From the NCBI RefSeq assembly GCF_001649575.2, contig NC_051446.1, positions 22,276,167 to 22,340,166 on the forward strand: a DNA stretch of 64,000 nt. The letters are read 5' to 3'. Shown one piece after another: positions 46,921 to 60,300 of the stretch (position 1 is the first letter of the stretch; each line of letters opens with the position of its first letter). The notes below the pieces were generated by a model, which saw nothing but the letters and a program-made list of their open reading frames with translations, ran no database searches and had not been told where the DNA came from. Origin of the DNA: Kryptolebias marmoratus. Lineage: Eukaryota > Chordata > Actinopteri > Cyprinodontiformes > Rivulidae. A program made the position numbers and the translations under genes.

Positions 46921-49600
46921 TTAACTTTGATTTGTTGGGTGCTTTGATTTGATGAGAGAACACATTTTTATGCTTTACGTAATAACACTGAATGAAGTAA
47001 ACTATTAGAACATGAGCTTTTCCTGCTTTCAGCTTCCAGATGCATTTGGAGGATAACCTTGACGTTATGAGCCATTCCTCACCCATTATAGACGGAATGA
47101 GTTTGTTTATTTGTTTGGTTTTGAAATTGTTTTCTATTTTCAGAGGCTGTGTTTTAGATTCATTTGTTTACTGAGATTTGAATATGTTTATGCCTTGTGG
47201 CGCTTTCATATTTCGATACAGGAGGTTCTCTAATCCATGTAAGACAGTTGCAGCAAAAGTGATTTCTGCTGAAATCCCTTTCAAACCGACATCTTTACTT
47301 TTATCTGCTTGCTTTCTTGTTTACTTATTATTGCCAGCATTTTATAACAAAATGTACCAACAGTCCAAAGCTTAAAGTATAAGACAACATGAGTGAGAGA
47401 TCTATTATTTAAACAATAAAAATATATGGAAGGATTCTGCAGTGCTGCAGGAGGCAGTTAGTTATGTGTTGCATGTCTTATTTCCATCATCAAGAAACCA
47501 GTTAGATATATTGCTTGAATGACACCAAAAGCAGGATGTCATGCACATGGTTATGGATGAAGGTAAACATTGAGAAAAGACCATTTTAGAACTCTGTTTA
47601 CTTAAGTCACTCACAAACATATTCAATTGAACCATAGGTAAAGATGATATGGACAAACCCCTGCAAGTATAATAATTTAGTCAGCAAGTGGCAATGTAAT
47701 TTGGCTTCTTCTTCTTTGGCTTTCAAGTTCAGTTGAAAGCAAAGTTACCCAACATTTTACATAGCTTTATTCAGACTTGGATAAGAATTCTTTTCCCATG
47801 TGTTGAACACTGAAATTATAGTTATGGCTGTCACAAAGCATGGTTCAGTTTACAAGTTGCATTGCAGTTTAAAAAAATTCCATGATACCAATACTGTGGT
47901 TCAAACTGTTTTTAATGACTTTCCATATATGGTGCAGGATATCACCTTAGATTGACACTCCACCTTTGGTTTATGCATGCTGTCAGTCAGCTGTGTTTGA
48001 TAGCCGAAGGAGGGGAAAACCCCCGGTAAAAATAAATGGTTGCAGGTGAGCTCAGCCTTTTAGTTAGAATATGTGCATTCTCTCCCATGTTGATCGAGGA
48101 CTAGCTGACTAGATCACACTGGAGGGTGGGCAAGTGGTTCTATAAGGGTCAGAATATCCAGTGGAAAATTAAATAATTAATGGATGAATTTGAAGATTGT
48201 TTTTACTTTGTGTTTGCTCCCATAATTTTTCATTTCTACATTGTTGTAACTAAAGTGGAAATGTGATTCTGGAGGCTTCTGTGAGGACCCAGAGCTTTGT
48301 AATGTAGCAATGGCAACTAACCCTACAGAATCCAAACACATTCTTGTGTCACGTTAATTTTTAAATGATCTTGAAAAGTGCAAGAAGTCTGGCATTCACA
48401 AACTTGTGTGTGCGGTTTCCACATAGGACCCTGGTCTTGTTAACATGAAATAACTGCCTTGAGGCATTTCTCAAACGACTGCTGAGTTGCAAGACTTGCC
48501 TCAAAGGACTTTGCATGCATGACGGGATTTTGCTGCTAGTCTTAATTGGATTTGTTATATTTGGATGCACACACATTACTAACTTATCTCAGAGGTGGCA
48601 AAAAAGTGTATGATTGTTCTAGTTGCAGATAATGAGACTTATTTGCGACGTACACTTGAGAAAGAAAGTCAGATTAACATCCTGATGATCATTAGCTTGG
48701 GTGCAACATCAAACGGGGAACTGGAAGTTGATGACGGCTCTTGTAGAAGTTTGAACTACAGAAGATGAGTTATTCATGCCAGGAGGGGTCTTTGTGTCTA
48801 AGAAATGCAATTTTTTTTTTTTTAGCAAAAAAACTATTGGTTGTACCTGAGGATATGAACGTCTTTAAATCCCAGTGATTTACAGTACTCAGGTTATTAT
48901 GATTTGTAGGCTTTTAAAAGTGGAGATTTCTTTTACTATTTTTTTTTTTAAACTCATTTCTCAATTTGTCTTGCAGCACATGAGCTACTGTTCAAACTTG
49001 ACTGAACCATCCAATCACTTCCAATGGACAATCCATTTCAAATGTCTTTCATCAAAAGCTTTATAGTCAGACAGAAGGAGAATGATGCATTTTCTTCCTA
49101 ATGTATTTTGTATATAAAGTTATTTTTTTTAATCCTTTTCTTAAACAATCCGGTAAATGACTTCTCCTTGAGCCTACGTTGAATTTGGCATTTAAAATCC
49201 ATGAATCATTGTTACGGTTTCCTTTTGTTTGTGCTTGTTTAAAGCTCAGGGGACAATCTTAAGAGATTTAAGGCTTGGTTCTTTCAGTAGCAGGAAGACA
49301 TGTCTTACATTTCTGATAAAAGAAGCTTGACTGGTGGTATTTGTGCATTGATCTCAGATGCCTATGATATTGCTTTTGAAGAGTTCTTTTTGACTCCTGC
49401 CAAGCCTCATTTAAACACCAAGTTGTGTTCAAATGATTTTATTTGTCAGGTGATGTACTTCACAAACGTCATCCTATCACAGAAGAGAAACAGATGAGTT
49501 AGGCAGGGGAAACAAGGAAAGAAGGTGAGAGCAGCATTGCCATTTAACTGAAGACTAATGAAGGGCTTTGAAACTTCCACGTATCATTTCGTGCTTCAGC
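46921..49600. other. Intronic DNA, nothing firm recognised
   Basis: Loosely SINE-like text at about 48080-48190 (ending in TTAATGGATGAA) is too diverged to call. T runs lie near 48813 and 48940. There is no exon-like frame. Confidence 0.35.
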
Positions 49601-50120
49601 AGAAAGGCATATTTTCTCAGCCCTTCTTTACATGTAACACTTGAGCAGTTCCCCACATGTAGATTAGTTGGATTAACATCTTGATTATCATTTGCATGGA
49701 TGCACTTCACACATGAACAAATCGCTTAACACTCTTAGCAGTCAACTTAATGGGAATAACCCGACGATAATGGAAGGTGACGGCGTGAGATGGAGGTCCG
49801 GATGCTGGGCTCTGACCCGCAGCATTACTTGTGCTCAACTTCAGCTCAAGGACACTCAACGCTGTCACTAGACTTACCTGCGCATGGGCACAACACTCGC
49901 TCGCACCGAACATGTTCACATGTGAAGCACTCTCTCGGAGCTAAGCAGAAGTGCTCCATCCATCTTGATTTGATCTTGAGTCAATAGCTACAATTTTAAT
50001 TACACCTGAGAGCTGTCAGCCTGCCAAGCTGGGCGGAGAGTATTGATTCACTCTGACTAATAGATTAATTGCTGTGTTCAAGAGGCGCAGTTTTCCCTCA
50101 GTCTCCATCTCTTTATTTTG
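49601..50120. other. High-complexity intronic block, candidate conserved element
   Basis: The block has an octamer-like ATTTGCATGG near 49689, CAATTTTAATTACACC near 49990, and GACTAATAGATTAATTGC near 50055. These homeodomain/POU-type sites lie in repeat-free DNA of balanced composition. Regulatory function is inferred from composition only. Confidence 0.3.
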
Positions 50121-52215
50121 CCGTTCTCTTCATTTTCTCCTTTGGTTTATTGCATTTACAGTGGAGTAAGTGAGGTGCTTGTAAAGGAAGACCCAACATA
50201 TTTTAGTCTGGAGAGAATGGCATATTAAGGAGAAGGCTTGTTATTGCTGTTCAACAATCGATGACACGTGAATGTAGGCCAGGCATTGCAGTACATCACT
50301 TCAGCTATTATGTGACAGTTAAAGGAGGCAAAAGATTTGAAGGCGCAGCTGCCAGGGACTGTTTACTGAAAAACTAAAAGTGTGGAGCCGTTTTTACAGC
50401 ACTCGGTCGTCTTGTGGAATGAGCTTCTATGTTAATATTGCCATTTTAGAAGATGATCCACGCTGGTGATCAAAAAAGAGTGGACAGGAAGTGCATTGGC
50501 TAATGCCACAATCATCTTTAAATCTTCCCTCCTTCCTGGCAGAAGTCTTTAAACCTCTCGTAAAATGACAGAACTCTAGAGCTGCTGTGTATCACAGTCA
50601 ACCAGGCTGCCAGCCTCCTCAGCTCGAGTTCACACAAAGTGGACCTCTTACCATTAAATGTAATTGTAGTCCTTTAACATTGTCACTCACAAAAAAAGGG
50701 ACTCGAGTTCAGTATATAAATGAATTATTTACACTGACAAACAAGCTAAAAACTACTCCTTATGAAAGTTGTAAAATTCTACACCCTGAAGTGGCTTCAC
50801 TCTCATGTTCATGTGGTCATTTTAAATTCCAGTTTGGTCTTTTAAATATTTATATTCAGTGTGTGGGCTATTTTTAAACAAGGAGAGAAATGACTATACT
50901 GTTGCTTGTTTTTCTTTCTTTTTTGGGGCAGGTGAAGATTAGAGGCTTTATAACGGAAATGATGACAAATGGAAACACTGAGATGGGGTGGAGATGCCAT
51001 GATCTTTATGTGTCATCTTGAGTTATGGCTGGAAGACACCTAAATATGGTACACAAAAACAAATGGTACCATCTTTACCCTTTCTCATCTATTATTGGCC
51101 AAAACATTGATCAGAATCCAAACACGCACCTAATTGCTTAAAGCATACCTAATTAAAGATATGCACTGCATGAAATCATGAAATCTGGTTAAAAAATAAA
51201 TAAATAAATAAATAAAACACAAAATTCAAACTTTGTTTTTTGAACTTGGTGGTTAATGAATCTTTTAATTTGAAAGCAAAACCTATGAATGGCTACCAAC
51301 TATTACATGTGTTTGTTTACTAATAGAAACAGACAAAGTGATTAAAAATAGGTGGCAACGTTCATGGAAGAATGGAAACACTTTAGGAAAAAACTGAACT
51401 ATCCTTTGAAGAGAAACTTTAGAGAAGTGTGGACAATTCCGGTTTCAGAAATTATTAGAATATTGAGGTAAATATATTCTGAGCAGTAACAAAAACAATT
51501 TGATACATGAGCAAAAAGGCTGTGTTCTTTGTCTTTTTTGCTTTAAAAATATAAAAAAATGTGGTGAAGATTTTCCCTGTTAGTAACAGCGATGGAAAAG
51601 GGTTTACTGTGATCACCAGTTAGTTATCATTCCTTGGGGAAGTTGATGAATTCAGCACAACCTACGCACAGGTTGGCCATCCCTCATCCCCATTTGCTCC
51701 TTACTTGCACACATGCACATTCATATTCATGAGTAGAACATGCACGGCTAAAAATAATATTGAATTCTAAGCTGTGAGGCTGATTCTTGTAAGCACAATC
51801 TTTAAAAATACAGCATGAGAGCGTTGCAGACTAAAGATCCCTCTCACGCACACCCATCACACATCCGTGTCCTCCCAGTGGAACTGAGCAAACATCACGG
51901 TTGGATCCCGGAGATGGTTGGATGATGATTTAGTGGTCTCTGCAGACCGTGTAAAAAGTTTCAGACTTGCAGGGGAAATAAAATGTGAGACACACAAAGA
52001 CCTGTAGCTTTCAGTTAACTGCAGAGCTGAATGTGTAGTTGTACAGCTGGTGCTCATCTTTTTTTAACAGCTTTAAATTAACACACTGACTTTTTTTTTC
52101 CTATTCTACACAGATTATTTAAGGAAATAATACCTAGTGCAGGGAGTTTGTTAAATGTAAATGTTCTACAAAGAAAAAAAACTGTTTTCATAAAAATAAG
52201 TAACAATTTTATATT
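50121..52215. other. Intronic DNA with an AAAT microsatellite
   Basis: An (AAAT)n tract lies at about 51194-51217. A 96-codon frame at 50587-50877 has no family resemblance. Nothing else is recognised. Confidence 0.4.
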
Positions 52216-52870
52216 TACTGTCAAAAGACAAAGGCAGATAAGTTTTTGCCCATATCTGGGAGTCTCTGTTACAGAAATGGCTCATGAATCAATGGATGAT
52301 TTTTAATGAAATTGTCAAAAAGTAATCATTGGATGTAAATCTATAACTAATTCACTTTTAGGGTCAACACAATTTAAGACCACCGCCTCAGCCAACTGTC
52401 CTAAAAAAGTACTGGAAAGGCTGCAACTCCGTCCCTTTTTACAGACATTAGGCTAAACTTTGTTGTGGTTGTAGCTGAGAGTGATCTCCTATACAGATTG
52501 TTAAAGTTAACAGATTGTCTAAAATCTTTGCTTAAAATTTTTACCAAATATTTCATGAACCATTTGACACACTTTAATGACACTTTCAATGCACATCTAC
52601 AACTGATAAACCTTTTGAGTCAATCCAATTCAAGATGTCCACCACAGCTAATCAATATCATCCAACCCAAAAATGTCTACAACTCAGTGGATTTTATAGA
52701 TATCTAGCTAAAATTTAATGTGGCATTAGCTCAAAGTAATTCACAACACACATTACATGAGATTATAGGTAATGTTAGTCAAGGTTTGACAAAATAATTT
52801 ATAACATTCTTTTCTCAACACAAGCAGATTAGTGTAAAATAAGAGGACGAGCAATATTCATTACTTCATG
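52216..52870 (+). repeat. Dispersed repeat family A, copy A9 (two units)
   Basis: It reads TTTTTGCCCATATCTGGG at the start, then two diverged units, the second with CAATCCAATTCAAGATGTCC and GTGGATTTTATAGATATCTA, and fades out near AATATTCATTACTTCATG. Confidence 0.68.
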
Positions 52871-53807
52871 TATTCCTTATATGTATTAGACAAACTGAAT
52901 TATTTACTGTCTTCATAAAAATGCATTTCAAGGTAAAACATTTTTTTTGCAGCAAAGTAGTGTGTCTAATGATCGCCGACGGAAAACTGAAACAGGTTTT
53001 GCTGATTGCCTGACATTTGTTTTACTGGAGCTATAACTGCTGTGAAGGCAGGTCTAAATGTTTCAGATCTTTAAAAAAATACACGTGCTTTCATTTATTG
53101 ATGGAATTTATATGAGAAGATTATGACCACTTTGAAAAGGAGCCAGAAAACCTAAGCTTCTTTCCTTCAGTTTTTGCAATTTTTGAAACTAATCATCATT
53201 CCTAAACACTAAAGGGGGAAAAAATAAAAAATCTGTTTTCACTTTCAGTTTTTTTTTTTACCTGCTAAACATTTCTTCCATGACAGTTTAACTAAATGCT
53301 GTGAGACGGCTGTTGCACTCTCTTTCAACTCGAGCTGCTATCAGTTGTGTTGTCTCTCCGTGCTTACACCCACAAACAATAAAACTCTTGTCAACCCCTC
53401 AAAGCCGACACATGTTTTGACAGTTATATCGTCGCTGGTGTTAAGAAATTACTCCAGTGCCTGGGCTAATTGTTTTCATCAGATCTCGTCAGACTGTTAG
53501 GTTTCAAATGTGTTAACGCAGAAAAGCGATTTAAAAAGTAGATTGAGAAATCATATCTTCTGACACAGGCTGTATTTTTGAAAAATGTGAAAAGTCTTCC
53601 TTGTATCTTATGAAGATTTTTGCTTTTATTGCTGTTTAGATTAATCTACCTGCAACTATTTTTGTTAGGTTTCTTTTTGGCACTGAAATGTTGTGAAAAC
53701 TGTAAATGCTATGTACCTTTTTTGAGGTTTGGATGTTATTTGTTGGACGCTAATGGCTGAAAGATGGATTCTGTTTGTTGTTTGCCTGATGAAATTTGAG
53801 TCATGAT
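52871..53807. other. Intronic DNA, nothing recognised
   Basis: No repeat or coding signal is recognised. Confidence 0.35.
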
Positions 53808-54130
53808 TAAAGGCCCGGCATTGCTTGAAAGAATGCATATCACCCGTCACTCTTCATGTCAGAGTTTTAGACTAAGATCATTCCAGCTTGAGAAATGATG
53901 GAATTTTACCTATTTTGGTCAAACCCTGTAAATGACGTCATGCTACCACACCAAATTTTAGCTCAAACGGCTATGACTCAGTCAGTTCTATACAGATTTT
54001 GTTTTTGACAAGTTTGCTTAGCTGTGGCAGCCATCTTGAATTAAGTTGACACCAAAAGTAAATCAGTTGTCATCCAGTGATTACTTTCTGAGAATTTCAT
54101 TAAAATCTGTCCATGCAATATTTTGCTATG
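53808..54130 (-). repeat. Dispersed repeat family A, copy A10 (one unit, shortened)
   Basis: The plus strand reads GCATTGCTTGAAAGAATGCA, TATCACCCGTCACTCTTCAT, TTTTAGCTCAAACGGCTATG, and ends TCTGTCCATGCAATATTTTG. Its outer end keeps a short hairpin (GCATTGCTTGAAAGAATGC) like that of copy A6. Confidence 0.68.
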
Positions 54131-54573
54131 AGTTCAAAAGTGTGCACTGCTGCTATTTTGGATTGAGCCATCCTTCTTTTACACGCTTGTTTTAAGAAAT
54201 AGATGTGAAAAGATTCATTCTTTTTCTTTTTTGTCATTGCTGCAGGTAAACTTTAGAGTCGCAGACAAAGAAGGAATCTTTTTATAAACCAAAGCTAAAT
54301 GTTACCTGTGGCTTTCTGATTTTTGCAGTCAAAAGGCAGTGCGTTTAGTTTCTCACAGCTGTCTTTCCTCAGTCTCTGCAGCTGCTGCCTGGCTCCACAG
54401 GATTAAACACACACAGATCCTTTGACCCACAATGCTTTGTCAAATCCCCCTCCCAAAACAGTCTGTACCCACAATCCTTAATGTCCAGCAAAGCCAGGTG
54501 TTCTTTCACCACTACAGTGATCTACCGTCTAGCAAACACAAAGAGTTTGAGCTTGTGGGATTTCTCAGTGCTG

Positions 54574-54594
54574 TTTTTTTTTTTTTTTTTTTTT
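54574..54594. repeat. T21 homopolymer
   Basis: An uninterrupted run of T just upstream of family A copy A11. Confidence 0.9.
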
Positions 54595-54602
54595 GACTGA
54601 CA

Positions 54603-55262
54603 CAACTGTTTGTTTAAAATCTGTTCAGTGGTTCAAAAGATATTTTGCTAACAAACTTTCAGAAAATTATCACTGGATGTACCTCTACGACAGATAACCT
54701 TTTGGAGTGCACCTAATTTAAGTTGGCACACAGCCAACTGACCTTAGAAAACTCAAAAATGTCACAGATATTGAGCTAAATTTTGTTATGGTTATAGCCA
54801 AGTGTCATCTCCAAAGTATACTTACAGCAAAACACATTGCACAACATGTTTGCTCCAAACTTTGGTATTAACTGTTGGAGTTCACCTTTTTTGTCTGTTT
54901 GCAAAATACGTCTTGAACCACTGGATAGATTCCAGTGAGACAAATAAAATATTTATTTCCCGTACAAATGTAATTGATTAACTTTTGGACTCAACTAAAT
55001 TCAAGATGGCCACCTAAGCTAATTGTTTTTAATCTACACAGTCGGTTTTACAGATACAGAGCTAAATTTTTGTGCAGTAATAGCTGAGAGTCCTTCACAA
55101 CAGATATTCAAAGCTGGAATAGATTGCGTGATATTGCATGAGATTATGCATAATGTTATTTTCAAGGTTTAACTGAAATGGCAATAATGCTGTCATTTTT
55201 CAACATGCAACGTTCTTCGTATGAAACACTGGCGTGAATGGCAGCAAGTGATATGTGTTCAT
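54603..55262 (+). repeat. Dispersed repeat family A, copy A11, with internal micro-inversion
   Basis: This is a two-unit copy. The first 37 bases of unit 1 (54615-54651) are reverse-complemented in place: the plus strand shows AAAATCTGTTCAGTGGTTC and AAAGATATTTTGCTAA, which belong on the other strand, while both the preceding CTGTTTGTT and the following ACTTTCAGAAAATTATCACT are in the normal orientation. The second unit starts at about 54898 in the normal orientation. The copy ends near GCAGCAAGTGATATGTGTTC. Confidence 0.72.
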
Positions 55263-57127
55263 TTCTGTTTTCAGCAGAAGAAACTGAAATTGTGATCAAG
55301 TGAAAGTGATCAGAAACTGCCTCTGTCAATCCTGTATGGGAGGAGGCAGTTAAGCAGGAGGTTCTTGACTAATGCTGGCAGCTTTCAGGTGGACTGACAG
55401 AACAGACAGACATGCTGTATTTGTCTCCAGCCGTTCTGAAAGAGAATCTGTCGGACCTCCGCGGTGGCTCCTGCCAAATCCAGCCCTCTTGTTCAGTCGG
55501 GGCTCGAGGGGAGAGCTGTGAGAGTGGTCGTCTGTCACCTGTTCGCTGCCTCTGCTAGAGGTAAAACCAGACAAGAGAAACAAAAAATATCTATAATTTT
55601 GTTTTGCCTGAAGACTGAACTAAGATCCATCTCTCCTTTTTAAAGTTTTTTTTTTTTTTTTTGAAGTGGGTAGGCTATATGTCCTTTCTGCTTTCCTCGC
55701 TACATTTCCCAGCTTCCTTTGCTCTGCTCATCATCTTTTTATGCAAGAAGCTTTGAGGGAAGAAGAGAGAAAAAAGGGAAGATCAAAACGAGCCCACACA
55801 TTCTGCCCTCCAATATCATCACGTTGTCTTTTTTTTCCCGCCATACACATGTAAGATTCTGCTTCTGTGGTTGTTTTACATTTGCTTAAGTTTATTTTTG
55901 CGTATATCTCAACTTCTGTGTATTTGTAGATGTTTGCATGAACGTGTTGGCAGTATGGGCCCTTCTTCCCCTGGCATCGGGCCCAGTGCTGCTGTAGGCC
56001 GTCACGCCACCAGCGCTTCCAGACTGAGCAAAACATTCAAGCTCCCCCTCAGTGAGGAGGGCCTTTAGGGCTATGATGTCACCACGGTTTGGCTGTAATC
56101 ATTCTTCACCAAAACCTTACACTGCAGTTTTTACACTTCATCTCAGAAAATGGAGAAACCCTATGATACACACAGAATAATAAAAAATAAGAAATAAAAT
56201 GCACACAGAAGCAAAACCAAAAGTCTTAAATCCTCAAACCATTCTGCTCCTACATGATGAAATCTTTTTTGTTTTAAAACTGTAATATACCTTTTAAAAT
56301 GGAAAACTGAACTATGCTATTTAAAACATTTTGGCACAGTGTTTTTAATCCTTTAAGTTAATCAAAAATTTACTTTTATTATGATACAAATGCTCACTTA
56401 GTCTCAAAAAAATGAATGCCTCTACAATGCTTTAGTTGTTGTTTATGTGTCATCATCTATATGTTACAGACCGATTGTGGGCATTGTTCTATTCTGTTAA
56501 TAAGCTTTCATATTTCATCATACATTATAGAAATCCATTTAAACTTTATTGTGGGTTTACTACAACAAACTGCTGCACTCAATAACTGTAAATTACAGCT
56601 AACAGTTGTTTTCTCATGAGTTTATATAAGCCACTGTGGTCAGTATACCAGTAACTGTAGAAAACTGTTTTAATATACGATTTAAGGCTAAATGACACTT
56701 AGACTCTTGTTTGTCTACAGCTATAGGAAATAAGTTTCAGCATGCAGTAACAAAGCACATTAGAATAAAAATATTGCTTAGTAAAATAATTTTTGAATAA
56801 TTTGTTGAAATGTGAATCTGAGATTTTTGTAGATTTACGTATAAAAGCTAAATGCAAAAGTATTTTTTTTGATAACATAACTGTTAAATTCTTTGCATTC
56901 TTACTTGTTAGTGTATTTTGATCAGTGCACAGAAGTCCACTACTTACCTAAATTACAGAAGAGGTGCTGTAAAATAACCATAAAACATTACTTGATCATA
57001 TTGTTTTTACAATTGTTTTTAAGTGTGTTGAATATACAGCAAGAATTTAACATTTCTGACTGATTTCTTAGTCTACTTTTCATTTTAATGAGCTAAAATT
57101 AGAACTTCTAATTGCTTCCTGATAGAG
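55263..57127. other. Intronic DNA, nothing recognised
   Basis: The part at 55340-55560 is somewhat GC-richer with a few CpGs (for example CGGACCTCCGCGGTGG) but has no exon signals. A T run lies near 55647. The remainder is AT-rich. Confidence 0.35.
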
Positions 57128-57320
57128 CAGTGATTCCCAACCCTGGTCCTCGAGGAACACTATCCTGCATGTTTTAGTTGTTTCCCTGCTTTGACACACC
57201 TGATTTGAATGAAGGAGTGATTAACAGGCTTCTGCAGACAGAAAGGACCTGCTGAAAAGCAGGGAAACAATGAAAACGTGCAGGATAGTGTTCCTCGAGG
57301 ACCAGGGTTGGGAACCGCTG
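57128..57320. mobile_element. hAT-type MITE, 193 bp, with about 65-bp inverted arms
   Basis: The left arm starts CAGTGATTCCCAACCCTGGT and the right arm, reverse-complemented, starts CAGCGGTTCCCAACCCTGGT. Both continue CCTCGAGGAACACTATCCTG with only a few differences out to about 65 bases (57128-57192 and 57256-57320). The CAGTGGTTCCCAA tips are those of hAT elements. A clean 8-bp target duplication is not seen directly at the ends, though TGATAG occurs at 57120 and again at 57329. It is non-autonomous, and frames crossing it on both strands are chance. Confidence 0.85.
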
Positions 57321-60300
57321 TCCCATTTTGATAGGACTGCAGGTGAAACAAAATGGATTTTAAAGTGTATGATGGAGACACTCACAGGTCTTATCATGAC
57401 ACAGACTGACTTTCTATCATTTATCCCAACTTTCTTGATGCCCCGCACCTTCCAGTCTCACTCTGGGACCTTTCATCCACACACACACTTAAGAATGTGT
57501 TGTAGAAGGTAAGCAAGGGGGAGGAAAAGTTGAAAAATTGAGTTGAAGCCATGTAAGACAAACAAACAGTAGGTGTCAGCAGGGCCATTAGTTCGCACCT
57601 GTATGTTTGAGTTCCTATTAGAGGTGCATTTACCTGCAAACTGAAGGTCCCTGCTGTGTGTTTCTTCATACATCGTCTGCTTTGCTGCTCATTTGGCCTG
57701 CAGTGGACCTCGGCTGAGTGAAGACTCATGTGAGCGGTGCGCATTTACGTGCGTGTTTGCTTGCCTCTGTTGCTACACTGCCAGCGCCGCCAAGCATCAC
57801 TGTATGAGAAGGTGCAAGCAAGCATGCAAGATGGAGGGATTGAAGGATTTAGAAAGACACGAGGAAGAGAAAGTGAGGCAGAGAGACGGAGTCTGCACAG
57901 TTGCTGAATTCATAAAGGATGAAAAGGGCCTTGGCAGGAGTCTTAAGGGGCTAATAAAGAAAAGTTCTTTCAGATTAGTTAGCTAATAGAGCTGTAACAA
58001 AGTGTTGCGACTTAGCACTGAGGGGAGCATGGCCTCCTGTGTGCTCACTGTGATGTGGGTAGAGTGATGAGGCAAGAGCGAGTGGGTGGGTGGGAGAAGG
58101 TGAGGGGTAGGCTCATGGGAACACCTGCTGTGAAGGAGCCCTGTGGGTCCTTTTATTTAGTCAGGGATGAACAAGTAGACAAGGAGAGGAAAGGGAGCCT
58201 ACCTTGCATTAAATTACATCTCCCAGCAGCTTCAGCATTTAATGGATGAAATCCATACACCGATTAGCTGGTAGCTACATGTTTTTCTTTTCTGCAAGAT
58301 TAAGAAAATTAGTATTTTCTGCAAGGTACAAGATTTTCTGCTCTTCATAGTTCATATTGTCTGGAGGGCAAGGACAAGAGTACAAGCAGAAGTTGAAAAA
58401 AATGTAATAAATAAAGTATGTCTAAGACTTGACTGATAGAATTATAAAGAAACACAACATACTTTCCTTTTTTTTTGGCCAATTTGAACTCAGACAGCAC
58501 ATTATGATGGTTTGTTTAAGATGCCACCATGATTTGAACTTATTCCAGTTCTTTTTCTTTGACTCACTGTTTACGTTTGTTTTTTCTTGCTGTTGGTTTG
58601 GATTAAACTTCATAACTAATACAAGTCTATGAAAGGATTATTGTCAGGTCTTTAAAATGCCACGTCAACATCCCAAATGCTCAACGTGGAAGACTTCCTT
58701 TGTGTAGTTGCTATGTCATCAATTGTCACCAATTAGTTTTTTGCGTAAATAGATACTTTGTCAAAATGCCCATATATGGAGTTGAACTAAATATCTAACT
58801 TGAAACATTTGTGCACCATTATTTATATCTCTGTTAAGGAAGAAAAACAATAATGCCAAATGTAATACATTAGAAGACATAATTTGGTGGACAAATTTGA
58901 TGCCAATTTTATTTATTTATTTTGGCTTGTTAAAGCAGATAATATTAGCAAGCAATGTATTAGTTATCAAATCAGACATAACAGTTATTGTTGGGACAAT
59001 GATATATTTTAACAGGGAAAATACTTCAGATTTTTGAGCATCTTTCCTAATGCATACCCCTCAATTATAAATGCTTTGTTTAAAAGACAATCTATGTTTG
59101 GAAGGCCAGATAGCCGTACCCCTAAGTCACAAAAAGAATTGGAACATCCACACCCCTTAATGCGAACACAAAATACAAGGGTAAGTTTAAGGGGTGAAAT
59201 GAATTTTCGCTTTCCATTTTCCCTGCCTCTCCTAAAGTCTTCTTATATAAACCTGGCCACCTCTTCATAGGTTCATCTGTCAGACTGCCATTTGTAGCCA
59301 AAATGAGAACATTAGTGCACAGTTGCCAAAGAACACATTGTGTCCATTTCAGAAACGGCAACTTTGGCAAAATAATTTAACAAAAATGAATTTAGCATGT
59401 TCAAAAACTCATAAAGAGTAAACCAGCGGATCAACTTTGCATGAAATTAAAAGGCTTTTACACAGCTAAACCACCAAGTATGAACCATCTGTGGGGGGAA
59501 AAAAAGACTTTAATTTAACGAAACGATACTACAAAATCAGTGATAGGGATTTATGATTTAGGTCCTAAAGTCTCAGAACGATAAAGAAACAATTTAAGCA
59601 GGTTATTTGTCAGGTAGTCCAAAAAATAACTGTTGCAAAGAGAGAGTAGCTCCAAAAATTTTACTCTCTGTTAAGTAGAGCTTAAATAAAGAGGCAGTTT
59701 CCTTCAGTCAGGCATGGATGGCCATGCTTTAGCCTCCTTCCTCTTGCCTTGAATTCACACTGTGCAGACCGGGTTAATACAGTGTTGTGCATTCAATTGG
59801 CTGGACAGAAATTGCAATTTACAATGCATACTGGAAGTGCATCCTTTAAAACATGACTGGATTGATTTTGCTGTTACAGCATGTGCGTTTAGTGAGCGTG
59901 TTCAAAGAAGAAAAACTTCTGCTTTCTCTAGATGATATCCATTGCAGTTGTGGGAGAAGAGGAAAACGGTTTACAGTGGCCTTGGTGTCAGGACTTGAGA
60001 CAAAAACAAGAGGAAAAAGAGACAAAAACACACAGGAATGGGAGTCCTTTTCAGTGAATAAGGGATGGGAAAGACTGTGTTTGGAAGAACGTTATATTTA
60101 ATAAAGTGAGGAGCTTCTTCACTACTGGTATCATCGCAGGGGTAGTTAATGAGAGGCCTCTCGGAGTGGAGGCTGATTGAGTGTGTCATCCTCTTTCTTT
60201 TCTCACCCAAAGCACCATAAGACTGGTCCTGTTCTTTCCCACATCACATTCCATGTAGATCTCCAGTCTTGAAGAAATCCCTGTTGCCCTGTGATGTCTC

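Noticed and set aside
48050..48195. Possible SINE tail
   Set aside because: Similarity to SINE wording is weak and no A or B box could be placed.
57693..57986. Cys-rich 97-codon frame
   Set aside because: Cysteines arise from a short TG/GC-rich stretch, spacing fits no domain, and no splice signals flank it.
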